Shown here in pieces: positions 16,039 through 24,515 of a stretch of 64,000 nt of DNA. The position numbers were made by a program, and so were the translations under genes. How positions within the stretch are numbered: the stretch's first letter is position 1; every line of letters begins with the position of its first letter. Under the pieces are notes generated by a model. It was not told the DNA's origin. It saw nothing but the letters and a program-made list of their open reading frames with translations, and did not search any database. Source of the stretch: Salegentibacter agarivorans (GTDB taxonomy: Bacteria > Bacteroidota > Bacteroidia > Flavobacteriales > Flavobacteriaceae); assembly GCF_900113135.1 (NCBI RefSeq), contig NZ_FOOH01000008.1, forward strand, positions 1-64,000, written 5' to 3'.

Positions 16039-16105
16039 TAAAGAAGTTTTAATAAAGACAATTCAAATTATTATTTGTTACACCTATATCTAAATGTCAA
16101 AATAT

Positions 16106-16732
16106 TTAGTTGGTAAATTCTATTTCAACTAAATAATAATGTGGAATATTGAATTCTTTACCAAAATTATCAGGATCTATTTCTGATTGTGCGACTCTGC
16201 AATAGGACGCTGATCCGTCCGGGTTTCTATTTGGAGTAATTATTGCCAAAATGTAAAACGGATTATTTATATTTTTTTCCAGAACCGTTCTAGCTCCAAA
16301 GAAATCTTTGGCTACATAATTTCCATTATCCTCATCAATAGGAAAATATAATTTCTTACTCCCAAACCTATTGCCTCTAATCCAGGTTTTAAGATCTTCT
16401 CTCCCTATTTTACTAAGAAATTTAAATGATGTTTGGGTAGAATCTATTTTAAAGTAATCATTGCCGCTTTCATCAAATAAAGTGGTGGTATTTATTAAAT
16501 CGCCATTGGAAAATTCTTTCATTCTTATCACAAAATACTTCCCCTTAATTGATTCTCCCTGAAAAGAAAATTCAGAATAATTAATATTTTCAAAATCAAA
16601 TAAGGTTTGTAAATTTGAATCTTCCAGGCCGTTTTGTATGGAAACATTCACAACATCAGAATGCTCAATAGATTTTGCCTGAGCATTTGTGAGGATAGGA
16701 ATTAGAAAAATGAGGAGTAAGAGTTGGTTCAT
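16106..16732 (-). CDS. Exported protein of unknown function
   Basis: A 208-residue protein that I do not recognise. It has a clear signal peptide (residues 1-17, ending TNAQA). The mature part is mostly polar and beta-rich, with motifs such as GKYFVIRMKEF, TTLFDESGNDYF, KKLYFPIDEDNGNYVAKDFFGA and YCRVAQSEIDPDNFG; there is a single Cys in the mature part and no transmembrane segment. It lies 67 bases upstream of the S41 peptidase on the same strand, so the two could be co-transcribed, and the pair may act together in the periplasm. No function is proposed. Confidence 0.7.
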   Translation of the reverse strand: MNQLLLLIFLIPILTNAQAKSIEHSDVVNVSIQNGLEDSNLQTLFDFENINYSEFSFQGESIKGKYFVIRMKEFSNGDLINTTTLFDESGNDYFKIDSTQTSFKFLSKIGREDLKTWIRGNRFGSKKLYFPIDEDNGNYVAKDFFGARTVLEKNINNPFYILAIITPNRNPDGSASYCRVAQSEIDPDNFGKEFNIPHYYLVEIEFTN

Positions 16733-16889
16733 TATGTTAAAGTTCTTAATTCCTCACCAATATAAGTTTTTACCACTAAATTCTATGAAATTGACATAAG
16801 GTATAAACAAATAACTTTAAAAAACGGTAAAAATTTACCTGAACGTACAGTTATAAATAAGTGAATGGGAGAAAACGCCACAAGAGTAT

Positions 16890-17897
16890 CTAACGCAAAG
16901 CTTCCTCAAAACCGGTGGATGTAAAAACCCGAATACTTTCTTGCTTATCAACATAGATAAAATAAACATCTACATTATCCAGTTTTTCCAGCATCTCTAA
17001 GGATTTTTCATAACCTAAAGCCATAAAAGCGGTGGCATATCCATCGGCAAGAGTACAATTTTCAGCAAGGACAGATGCGCTGAGCAAATTGCTTTTTTCG
17101 GCTTTGCCGGTTAAAGGATTTATAGTGTGTACATAACGATTTCCAGTAATGCTGTCTATTCTGAATTTTCGGTAATTTCCCGAAGTTGCCATCGCACGAT
17201 TCTTCAGGGCAAGTACCGTTTGTAAAGTACGTTCTGCTTCAGTTTGCTGCGGATTATCTATTGCAACGTTCCAACTGGATTCACGTTCTAAATTTTTGCC
17301 TTTGGCTACCAATTCTCCCCCCAACTCTATCAGGTAGTTTTCAACTTTCTTAGAATCTAAATATTCCGCGATTACATCTATAGTGTAACCTTTGGCTATA
17401 GCATTAAAGTCGAGATAGATATTCGGGTTTTCTTTTTGAATAGTATTATCACTGGATAACCTGACTTTCTCAAATCCCACCAGTTGCTTTATAGAATCTA
17501 AAACAGCACCATCAGGTTCATTTAAAGGCTTATTAGGGCCAAATCCGTATGCATTGACCAAACTACCTACCGTGGGATCAAAATAACCATTGCTTTCCTT
17601 AAAAATCTGCTTGGAAAGCTGAAATACCTCTTGGAAATGAATATCCACCTTTATATCCTCATTTCGGGTATTAATTCGGGAAATATCAGAATCATCCTGG
17701 TAGGTGCTCATTGAAGTATTGATTACTTCAAAAATAGAATCTAAAGCCTTTTCAGTATTAAAGTTTTCCGAAGAAAAATATTTTATCTGGTAAGTAGTTC
17801 CTAATGCTTTCCCAGTCTCGGTATAGACCTGGGGATTATCATTTTTACAGGAAAAACTAAGAAAAATAAGAAGAAGTAAAACTGAGATTTTTTTCAT
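16890..17897 (-). CDS. apbE: FAD:protein FMN transferase (ApbE), lipoprotein
   Basis: Attaches FMN covalently to Thr residues of flavoproteins such as NqrB and NqrC. The 335-residue protein has a lipobox LSFSC (Cys17), so it is a periplasm-facing lipoprotein, as expected for the modification of Nqr subunits. ApbE signatures are GTTYQIKY, STYQDDSDISRIN, FDPTVGSLVNAYGFGP, FNAIAKGYTIDVIAEYL, LIELGGELVAKG and HTINPLTGKA. It is downstream of the nqr operon with one small gene in between (61 bases apart), which fits a dedicated role in maturation of the Na+-NQR. Confidence 0.96.
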   Translation of the reverse strand: MKKISVLLLLIFLSFSCKNDNPQVYTETGKALGTTYQIKYFSSENFNTEKALDSIFEVINTSMSTYQDDSDISRINTRNEDIKVDIHFQEVFQLSKQIFKESNGYFDPTVGSLVNAYGFGPNKPLNEPDGAVLDSIKQLVGFEKVRLSSDNTIQKENPNIYLDFNAIAKGYTIDVIAEYLDSKKVENYLIELGGELVAKGKNLERESSWNVAIDNPQQTEAERTLQTVLALKNRAMATSGNYRKFRIDSITGNRYVHTINPLTGKAEKSNLLSASVLAENCTLADGYATAFMALGYEKSLEMLEKLDNVDVYFIYVDKQESIRVFTSTGFEEALR

Positions 17898-17958
17898 CTA
17901 TATAAGATTAGCGGAAATTAATTAAACAGAAGTTGAACCCTGGCTGATACGGTAGGAA

Positions 17959-18315
17959 TTAAATTTCTTGCCAGCCTTCGTAATTTACTACATATTCTTC
18001 GCCGTGCATTACCGGTTTTTCATAATCGGAAGAATTGGCCAGACCTACCCCGGCGTAAAAAGTACGGGCTTTAAATTTAACGGCATGGTCTTTTATAGAT
18101 CTAAGAAACGTAAGATCATAATCTTTGGGATTATGCGGATATTCTATTGCCCTAACGATTACAAAATGCAGTTTCTTATCTCTTAATGCCACGAATTGCG
18201 GATCTTTTTTTAGCTCGCTATTAACTCCAAGAAATTCGTAACCCTGTGCTTCGAGCTCTTTTCCCACAATATTCATTGCAAGATTATGTAGTTCCTGATC
18301 GTTTAACTTTGCCAT
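17959..18315 (-). CDS. Small conserved-looking protein between nqrF and apbE
   Basis: A 118-residue soluble protein without signal peptide, membrane segment or Cys. Visible features are an N-terminal helix (NDQELHNLAMNIVGKELEAQG), FVALRDKKLHFVIVRAIEYPHNP and a C-terminal ARTFYAGVGLANSSDYE segment. Homologues in flavobacteria, as I recall, are often labelled Na(+)-translocating NADH-quinone reductase subunit F by position, but it has none of the NqrF domains. Its place between nqrF and apbE suggests an accessory role in NQR assembly or flavin insertion, which is inference. It follows a strong terminator after nqrF, and a -7-like sequence overlaps the terminator tail. Confidence 0.75.
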   Translation of the reverse strand: MAKLNDQELHNLAMNIVGKELEAQGYEFLGVNSELKKDPQFVALRDKKLHFVIVRAIEYPHNPKDYDLTFLRSIKDHAVKFKARTFYAGVGLANSSDYEKPVMHGEEYVVNYEGWQEI

Positions 18316-18319
18316 AGTG

Positions 18320-18327
18320 CAAAAATA
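18320..18327 (-). promoter_or_regulatory. Putative -7 element embedded in the nqrF terminator tail
   Basis: The minus strand reads TATTTTTG, a TAnnTTTG match, in the T-rich tail of the nqrF terminator and 4 bases before the start codon of the 118-residue gene. No clear -33 TTG is present, so it is tentative. Confidence 0.35.
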
Positions 18328-18354
18328 AAAAATCCCGCTTTAAAAAGCGGGATT
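18321..18354 (-). terminator. Terminator of the nqr operon
   Basis: AATCCCGCTTT and AAAGCGGGATT (arms within 18331-18354) form an 11-bp stem with a 2 to 3-base loop, followed on the minus strand by TTTTTATTTTT. It lies directly after the nqrF stop codon. Confidence 0.9.
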
Positions 18355-18363
18355 CTATTTTCA

Positions 18364-19650
18364 TTAACCTCCAAAATCATCGAACCTTATGTTTTCGGGC
18401 GGCATTCCAAAGTCTTCACCCATTTTCTGAACAGCTTTGTTCATTAATGGGGGTCCACAGAAATACAATTCAATGTCTTCCGGTTCTTCGTGATGACTTA
18501 AATAATTATCTATTACAACCTGGTGAATAAATCCAACAAAACCGTCCCCTTCATCGTCAAGGCTTTCCTTCACCTTCCAGTTATCTTCTTCCATTGGTTC
18601 AGAAAGCGCTAAGTAAAATTTAAAGTTAGGGAAATCTCTTTCCAAGGCTCTAAAGTGTTCTATATAGAATAATTCTCTTTTAGAACGACCTCCATACCAG
18701 TAAGTCACTTTTCTACCCGTTTTAAGCGTACGGAATAAGTGGTAAAGGTGAGAACGCATTGGCGCCATACCAGCTCCACCACCTACATAAAGCATTTCGG
18801 CTTCACTGTGATTAATAAAGAATTCACCGTAAGGTCCAGAGATGATTACTTTATCTCCTTTTTTCCTTGAGAAAATATAAGAAGAAGCAATACCAGGATT
18901 AACATCCATCCAGGTATCTTTTGCTCTATCCCATGGCGGAGTAGCTACACGTACATTAAGCATTATCTCACGCCCTTCTGCAGGGTAAGATGCCATAGAG
19001 TAGGCACGTTCTACAGTTTCTGGGTTCTTCATTACCAGTGGACGAAGTTTAAACTTATCCCACTCTGCTTCAAACATATCTGGAGTATCGTGTTCTTCAG
19101 GGTGAGCAGTGATATCCATATCTTCGAATTTCACTTCACACTTAGGAATCTCTATCTGGATATAACCCCCAGCTTTATAATCCATATCTTCAGGAATTTC
19201 AACTACAAATTCCTTGATAAATGAGGCAACGTTGTAATTTCTTACTACAGTAGCTTCCCATTTTTTAATTCCGAATACTTCTTCCGGAATAGTGATTTTC
19301 ATATCTTCTTTCACCTTCACCTGGCAACCTAATCGCCATCCCTGTGCAATTTCTTTACGGGTAAAGTGAGGCTCCTCTGTAGGAAGAATGGCACCGCCAC
19401 CTTCTTTTACAATACATTTACACTGTACACAGGTTCCACCACCACCACAGGCAGAAGGTAAAAAGAGTTTATTATCTCCCAGGGTTGAAAGTAAAGTTCC
19501 ACCGGAACCAACTTCCATATCCCTTTCCCCATTGACGTTTATGGTAACAGGACCAGAAGGCGCTAATTTTGCCTTTGCTCCCAGTAACACAGAAACCAAT
19601 ATAAGTATCAATGCTAAAAATACTACTATACTTGCTATAATAACTGTCAT
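18364..19650 (-). CDS. nqrF: Na+-translocating NADH:quinone reductase subunit F
   Basis: The electron input subunit: it oxidises NADH through FAD and a [2Fe-2S] cluster. The 428-residue protein has one N-terminal membrane helix (residues 3-23), a ferredoxin domain with cluster ligands Cys68, Cys74, Cys77 ([12 protein letters not shown]) and Cys109 (RLGC), then a ferredoxin-reductase-like domain with the FAD motif [16 protein letters not shown], the NAD motif [15 protein letters not shown], and the conserved C-terminus [11 protein letters not shown]...RFDDFGG. An insertion relative to proteobacterial NqrF around residues 175-205 is acidic. It is the last gene of nqrABCDEF and is followed by a strong terminator. 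Confidence 0.98.
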   Translation of the reverse strand: MTVIIASIVVFLALILILVSVLLGAKAKLAPSGPVTINVNGERDMEVGSGGTLLSTLGDNKLFLPSACGGGGTCVQCKCIVKEGGGAILPTEEPHFTRKEIAQGWRLGCQVKVKEDMKITIPEEVFGIKKWEATVVRNYNVASFIKEFVVEIPEDMDYKAGGYIQIEIPKCEVKFEDMDITAHPEEHDTPDMFEAEWDKFKLRPLVMKNPETVERAYSMASYPAEGREIMLNVRVATPPWDRAKDTWMDVNPGIASSYIFSRKKGDKVIISGPYGEFFINHSEAEMLYVGGGAGMAPMRSHLYHLFRTLKTGRKVTYWYGGRSKRELFYIEHFRALERDFPNFKFYLALSEPMEEDNWKVKESLDDEGDGFVGFIHQVVIDNYLSHHEEPEDIELYFCGPPLMNKAVQKMGEDFGMPPENIRFDDFGG

Positions 19651-19666
19651 AATCTTTCTTTTGCGA

Positions 19667-20281
19667 TTATAATTTAATTCCCATAAAACTCATAAAACCT
19701 AATGCCATAAGTCCGGTGATAATAAATGTTATCCCTAAACCTTTTAATGGGGCTGGCACATTAGAGTATGCTATTTTTTCACGAATAGCTGCAATACCAA
19801 GAATTGCAAGGAACCATCCAATTCCACTACCAAACCCGTAGGTGATAGCTTCGGTTATAACTCCAAAATCTTTTTGTTGCATAAATAGCGCACCACCAAG
19901 AATAGCACAGTTTACAGCAATAAGCGGTAGGAAAATACCTAAAGCACCGTATAATGCAGGAGCAAATTTCTCAACGATCATCTCTACTAATTGTACCATA
20001 GATGCAATTACCGCAATAAACATTATAAAGCTTAGGAAGCTAAGGTCTACATCGGCAAATTCGGCACCAAGCCAGGATAAAGCTCCAGGTCTTAATAAGT
20101 AATTATCCAGCAAATAGTTAATAGGTACAGTAATGGTAAGTACAAAGATTACCGCCGCACCTAACCCAACAGCTGTTTTCACGGTTTTTGACACTGCTAA
20201 ATAGGAACACATTCCCAAGAAGTAGGCAAAAATCATATTTTCTATGAAAATACTTCTAACAAATAAATTTATAAAATCCAT
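19667..20281 (-). CDS. nqrE: Na+-translocating NADH:quinone reductase subunit E
   Basis: Integral membrane subunit of the Na+-NQR, homologous to RnfA. The 204-residue protein has six predicted helices; the N-terminal segment [20 protein letters not shown] and the ERK-less [17 protein letters not shown] segment match the family, including the conserved Cys residues that ligate the intramembrane iron-sulfur centre with NqrD (Cys25 near GMCSY and the Cys in VNCAILG). It lies 16 bases upstream of nqrF and 29 bases downstream of nqrD. Confidence 0.97.
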   Translation of the reverse strand: MDFINLFVRSIFIENMIFAYFLGMCSYLAVSKTVKTAVGLGAAVIFVLTITVPINYLLDNYLLRPGALSWLGAEFADVDLSFLSFIMFIAVIASMVQLVEMIVEKFAPALYGALGIFLPLIAVNCAILGGALFMQQKDFGVITEAITYGFGSGIGWFLAILGIAAIREKIAYSNVPAPLKGLGITFIITGLMALGFMSFMGIKL

Positions 20282-20310
20282 AATTTAGTTTTATTTAAGC
20301 TGTTGTGCTT

Positions 20311-21057
20311 TTAGTTCTCTTCTATCAGTTTACGGTTTCTGGCACGTTGCACCCAAATGAGCAAACCAACCACAATAAGTGCCATTGGCGAAAGCAACAT
20401 TAAACCGTTATTTTCATAACCTAAAGCATATAGACCAGTAGAATCTGCTACTGTTGCTGCTTTATGTCCTAAAACTTCAAATCCGAATAATTTTCCTGAT
20501 CCTAAAAGCTCACGGAAAAATGCAACGATTATAAGAATTAAACCATATCCTGCTGCGTTTCCTATTCCATCAAGGAAAGACTTGTAGACTCCGTTCCCTA
20601 AAGCAAAAGCTTCAAGACGTCCCATTACAATACAGTTGGTAATAATAAGACCAATAAATACCGAAAGCTGTTTACTTACATCGTAAGCGTAAGCCTTAAG
20701 AACCTGGTCTACTAAAGCCACAAGGGAGGCAACAACAACAAGCTGAACAATAATCCTGATTCTACTAGGAATCATATTACGCAGCATAGAAACAATAATG
20801 TTACTAAATGCCATTACAAATACAACGGCAATTGCCATAACCACTGCTGGTTCTAATTGTACCGTAATTGCCAGTGCCGAACATATACCCAGTACCTGTA
20901 CGGTAATTGGGTTGTTATCGTCTAAAGGATCTGACAATAATTTTCTATTGCCTTTAGAAAGGAAGTGTTCTTTTTCTTCTGAACTAGATAGAAAAAGGAT
21001 CATTTCTTTCTTTTTGGCTTCTTTCTCTTCTGAAATATTTTTTTTCTCTGTAGCCAT
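20311..21057 (-). CDS. nqrD: Na+-translocating NADH:quinone reductase subunit D
   Basis: Integral membrane subunit homologous to RnfE that pairs with NqrE. At 248 residues it is about 35-40 longer than proteobacterial NqrD (about 210), because of a charged N-terminal extension (residues 1-40, rich in Lys, Glu and Ser) before the conserved start around [24 protein letters not shown]. Six hydrophobic segments follow, with the conserved [16 protein letters not shown] motif. The extension lies within the same open frame; its start at ATG 21057 is only 2 bases after nqrC, supporting its use. Confidence 0.97.
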   Translation of the reverse strand: MATEKKNISEEKEAKKKEMILFLSSSEEKEHFLSKGNRKLLSDPLDDNNPITVQVLGICSALAITVQLEPAVVMAIAVVFVMAFSNIIVSMLRNMIPSRIRIIVQLVVVASLVALVDQVLKAYAYDVSKQLSVFIGLIITNCIVMGRLEAFALGNGVYKSFLDGIGNAAGYGLILIIVAFFRELLGSGKLFGFEVLGHKAATVADSTGLYALGYENNGLMLLSPMALIVVGLLIWVQRARNRKLIEEN

Positions 21058-21059
21058 AA

Positions 21060-21803
21060 TTACTTTGTTGCAACTTTAATATCTGTTTGCTTTTTGAAGT
21101 AAGGCAGATAACGCTGAAGTCTTTCAGAAATCATATCAGAAACCCCGTCTCCGGTAATTGTAGCTCCCGATATTGCATCTACCTGGTTATCTTCTTTATC
21201 TGAAGGATCTATATCGCCTTTTACAACCGATACTCCTACAAGATTTCCGCTTCCATCAAAAATCTTTTCTTCGGCAAAACTTTCTTTAAACCATTCTTTG
21301 GTGATTTCTGCACCAAGACCAGGAGTTTCCCCAAGGTGATCAAAAGTAGCTCCTTTAATAGTATTCACATCATCTTTTAAAGATATGTAGCCAAAGATTG
21401 CATTCCATAATCCATTACCTCTTAAAGGAACTATGTAATATTTTTCTCCTTCATATTCGGCAATATAAAGTGGGAAATTCTGCTCTTCATCTTCCCTCTT
21501 AATTTCCTTGGCCAAATCTACCGTAAAGGCATCAACATCTTCTCTTTCTTCTCCCTGGTAATCAAGAGTAACTGCTTCTGTAATATAACGGTTGTAAAGC
21601 TCTTCAGCTCCTGCCCTGTCGGTTTCAACACCAATAGTAGCAAGAATACTCTGCATCTTTTCCTGGCGTACGTTTTCTCTTTGAATAGGCTGAAGTGATG
21701 TTGCTGTAAAAGCCAATACTGAGGCCACAACAATCACCATAATCACCGCAAAAAGAAACGTATAGCCGTTACTATTTGTTTTATTTACTGATTTCTCTTC
21801 CAT
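21060..21803 (-). CDS. nqrC: Na+-translocating NADH:quinone reductase subunit C (FMN-carrying)
   Basis: Periplasmic-facing flavoprotein subunit with one N-terminal membrane helix (residues 13-33). The 247-residue protein ends its FMN-binding domain with [17 protein letters not shown]; Thr215 in the SGAT motif is the site to which ApbE attaches [15 protein letters not shown] and [15 protein letters not shown] are family motifs. The start lies 2 bases after nqrB and the stop 2 bases before nqrD, so translation is tightly coupled. Confidence 0.97.
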   Translation of the reverse strand: MEEKSVNKTNSNGYTFLFAVIMVIVVASVLAFTATSLQPIQRENVRQEKMQSILATIGVETDRAGAEELYNRYITEAVTLDYQGEEREDVDAFTVDLAKEIKREDEEQNFPLYIAEYEGEKYYIVPLRGNGLWNAIFGYISLKDDVNTIKGATFDHLGETPGLGAEITKEWFKESFAEEKIFDGSGNLVGVSVVKGDIDPSDKEDNQVDAISGATITGDGVSDMISERLQRYLPYFKKQTDIKVATK

Positions 21804-21805
21804 AA

Positions 21806-22987
21806 CTAAACTGTTGTTTTCACCTGTGCGGTGGCGGATTGAATTCTTTTCTTTCTACGCTTAATATTCGATTGAATTACATAGTGATCTATCGTAGGCG
21901 CAAAAACGTTCATAAGTAAGATTGCAAGCATTACCCCTTCTGGATATGCCGGGTTAAACACCCTAATCATTACCGATAGAAAACCTATTAAAAATCCGTA
22001 GATCCACTTTCCTTTCAATGTTTGTGCTGCCGATACAGGATCTGTAGCCATAAACACAATACCAAACGCAAGTCCTCCTATTATTAGGTGCCCGTACCAT
22101 GGGAAGTTTGTAAGTTCGTTGCCGGTAACTCCCATTGCAGGTAAAGCGTTAAAAATAAGCGCCATTGCAGCGGCTCCTATAAATGCACTTAACATTATTC
22201 TCCAGCTTCCTACTTTTGTTAGAATTAAAAGTAAGGCTCCTACAAGTATTAAAAGCGTTGAAGTTTCGGAAACCGAACCTGGAATAATTCCGTAGAACAT
22301 ATCCATCATTCCATAACTTACATTATCTCCTGCTGCCAGAGAACCAAGAATTGTTTCTCCAGAGATTGCATCTACATTACTTGCCTCACTAACCCAAACC
22401 TGGTTACCAGACATATAAGTAGGATAAGCAAAAAAGGCGAATGCCCTTGCTGTAAGCGCCGGGTTAAGAATATTCATTCCTGTTCCTCCAAAAGCTTCTT
22501 TACCAATAAGTACAGCAAATACTACAGATAATGCCAACATCCAAAGTGGAAGGTCTATAGGCATAATCATAGGAATTAATAAACCTGTTACCAGGTAACC
22601 TTCGTTAACCTCGTGCCCTCTAAAGATGGCAAAGGCAAACTCAATTCCCAGTCCTACTGCATAAGAAACCACGATCATTGGAATAAATTTCAATGCCCCG
22701 TGGCCAAGTGCTTCCCAAAAGGTAAATGCTTCACCTAATTGAGAAAAGTGCTGGTAACCTGCATTCCACATCCCGAAAAGTAAAGCCGGAACAAGTGCAA
22801 GCACCACTGTTATCATCGTACGCTTTAAATCTACTGCGTCACGAATATGAGCTCCCTTTTGCGTGGTATGATTTGGGGTAAATAGGAAAGTATCTATTGC
22901 GTTAACCGCAGGCGCATACTTTTCATATTTTTTTCCCGGTGCAAAGGGCTCCTTTATTTTGTCTAATCTTTGTCTAATCCATTCCAT
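21806..22987 (-). CDS. nqrB: Na+-translocating NADH:quinone reductase subunit B
   Basis: Large membrane subunit that carries one covalent FMN and riboflavin and is tied to Na+ translocation and quinone reduction. The 393-residue protein has about ten hydrophobic segments and conserved motifs FTPNHTTQKGAHIRDAVDLKR (split here by family numbering), EVNEGYLVTGLLIPMIMP, EAFGGTGMNILNPALTARAF and FMATDPVSAAQT. The FMN-attachment motif is DAISGET (206-212) rather than the usual SGAT, with Thr212 retained. It begins 14 bases after nqrA. Confidence 0.97.
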   Translation of the reverse strand: MEWIRQRLDKIKEPFAPGKKYEKYAPAVNAIDTFLFTPNHTTQKGAHIRDAVDLKRTMITVVLALVPALLFGMWNAGYQHFSQLGEAFTFWEALGHGALKFIPMIVVSYAVGLGIEFAFAIFRGHEVNEGYLVTGLLIPMIMPIDLPLWMLALSVVFAVLIGKEAFGGTGMNILNPALTARAFAFFAYPTYMSGNQVWVSEASNVDAISGETILGSLAAGDNVSYGMMDMFYGIIPGSVSETSTLLILVGALLLILTKVGSWRIMLSAFIGAAAMALIFNALPAMGVTGNELTNFPWYGHLIIGGLAFGIVFMATDPVSAAQTLKGKWIYGFLIGFLSVMIRVFNPAYPEGVMLAILLMNVFAPTIDHYVIQSNIKRRKKRIQSATAQVKTTV

Positions 22988-23001
22988 AATTCTACTGCTT
23001 T

Positions 23002-24345
23002 TTAACCTACTTCAGTAATCATTAAATCTAAACCAAGACGAATCACCTCCTGAATTTCAATCTTAGATGTATTCACATATTCTACCAAAGCAAAATCTTC
23101 AGGAGCTACTTCATAGATCCCAAGATTCTCCATTTTCTCAATATCCCCGGCCATACATGCTTTTATAAGCTGCATTGGGTAAACATCCATAGGTAAAACT
23201 TCTTCCATTTCGCCTGTAACTACAAGAGCCCGCTCTTCACCATTTAAATTTGTGGTAGGCTTAAACTTCTTGTTTGGAAACAAAAAGGATAATGAAGTTC
23301 TTGAGTTAGAGTGAATGTTATTATATGTAAATGGCAACCAACCAAATGCCCTGTAATTATTTCCTTCAGGAATTAGGGTTACTTCGTTAGAAAAGAAGCT
23401 TATGTGTTGATCGTAGGCTAATTTAAGTCCGGTAAGTACGTTTCCAGAAATGATACGTACATCTTCATCAACTTTATTGATGATATCTGCCACCTCAGCG
23501 CCAATTATAGTAGAGAAGTATTTACGGTTAGTGGCTTCACTTCCTGTTACGGCAACGGTTTTATCGGCTATAAATTTTCCGGTTAGGAAAACGTTACCAA
23601 TAATAGTTACATCTTCAGGATTCACTGTCCAAACTCTATCTCCCTGATTAATAGGATCTATTTTATGAATTTGAATCCCAACATTTCCTGCCGGGTGCGG
23701 TCCTTTTACAGTATGAAGTTCTACGCCCTTAATATCTTTTAAATATTGTGCTGAACTTGCATCTACAGCCAGGTGAACTTTACCCGGAGTAAGTTTTTTA
23801 AGCGCATTTACTCCTTCTTGAAAAGCAGCTATCTTATCTTTTAAGATAAAGCCCCAATCTGGAGCTAAAGGCGCCGTACTTACTGCAGAAATAAAGATAG
23901 CCTTTGGCGTATCTTTAGGATCGGCTACAATATCGTAAGGACGTTGATTAATAAATGCACCGCAACCGCTTTCTAAAACGCGTTGTTTTACAGCTTCCGC
24001 ATCAGAAGAAGCAGCGTCCATTTTTCCAAAATCTCTGTAAGTGTCTTCAGGATCAGCCTCAATAATCACTTCCATGATTTTACGCTTCTCACCACGCTTA
24101 ATTGTCTTAAGCGTCCCGCTAACGGGGCTGGTAAAACGTAATTCATCAGTGTATTTTGAAAAGAAAAGTTCATCACCGGCAAGGACTTTAGCTCCTTCTT
24201 TTAAGACCATTTTTGGTACCAAAGCATGAAAATCTGGCGGTTTAATTGCGTAGGTTTTAGACCTTGGAGCTTTTACAAGCTCTTTTTCCGCCTCCCCTTC
24301 TAATTTTAGAGATAATCCTCTTTTAATTCGAATGTCTTTTGACAT
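23002..24345 (-). CDS. nqrA: Na+-translocating NADH:quinone reductase subunit A
   Basis: Cytoplasmic subunit of the sodium pump, without transmembrane segments. The 447-residue protein begins with IKRGLSLKLEGEAEKEL, matching the family N-terminus (I-x-x-GLDLPI-x-G-type), and has ALVPKMVLKEGAKVLAGDELFF, RFTSPVSGTLKTIKRGEKR (biotinyl-like domain), GPHPAGNVGIQIHKIDPIN and a C-terminal region with DVYPMQLIKACMAGDIEKME. It is the first gene of nqrABCDEF; a clear promoter lies 42 bases upstream. Confidence 0.98.
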   Translation of the reverse strand: MSKDIRIKRGLSLKLEGEAEKELVKAPRSKTYAIKPPDFHALVPKMVLKEGAKVLAGDELFFSKYTDELRFTSPVSGTLKTIKRGEKRKIMEVIIEADPEDTYRDFGKMDAASSDAEAVKQRVLESGCGAFINQRPYDIVADPKDTPKAIFISAVSTAPLAPDWGFILKDKIAAFQEGVNALKKLTPGKVHLAVDASSAQYLKDIKGVELHTVKGPHPAGNVGIQIHKIDPINQGDRVWTVNPEDVTIIGNVFLTGKFIADKTVAVTGSEATNRKYFSTIIGAEVADIINKVDEDVRIISGNVLTGLKLAYDQHISFFSNEVTLIPEGNNYRAFGWLPFTYNNIHSNSRTSLSFLFPNKKFKPTTNLNGEERALVVTGEMEEVLPMDVYPMQLIKACMAGDIEKMENLGIYEVAPEDFALVEYVNTSKIEIQEVIRLGLDLMITEVG

Positions 24346-24386
24346 AGGATGGAGTGTATGTTAAAAATATTATGTTTTAAGTCGTG

Positions 24387-24419
24387 CAAATTTAGGAATT
24401 TTAACTGCACTTCTCCCAA
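24387..24419 (-). promoter_or_regulatory. Promoter of the nqr operon
   Basis: On the minus strand TTG (24419-24417) and TAAATTTG (24394-24387) are separated by 22 bases, matching the Bacteroidota consensus. The start codon of nqrA lies about 42 bases downstream. Confidence 0.75.
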
Positions 24420-24470
24420 GAAAACAAAGAATTTTAAGCACTTAAAACTGTTAAAATGAAATGTTAAAAA

Positions 24471-24499
24471 TTGCGGAATAAGATTTGTAAGTACATTTG
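24471..24499 (+). promoter_or_regulatory. Promoter of the T9SS plug gene
   Basis: TTG (24471-24473) and TACATTTG (24492-24499) with an 18-base spacer fully match the Bacteroidota consensus. It lies back to back with the nqr promoter. A TTG in the same place could be misread as a start codon of the plug gene; the promoter argues for ATG 24516. Confidence 0.75.
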
Positions 24500-24515
24500 C
24501 GTAGATTCTGTTTTA

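Noticed and set aside
24471-24515. TTG start giving a 432-residue plug protein
   Set aside because: The TTG is the -33 box of a consensus promoter and the -7 box lies within the extra codons; the ATG at 24516 is followed by a signal peptide.
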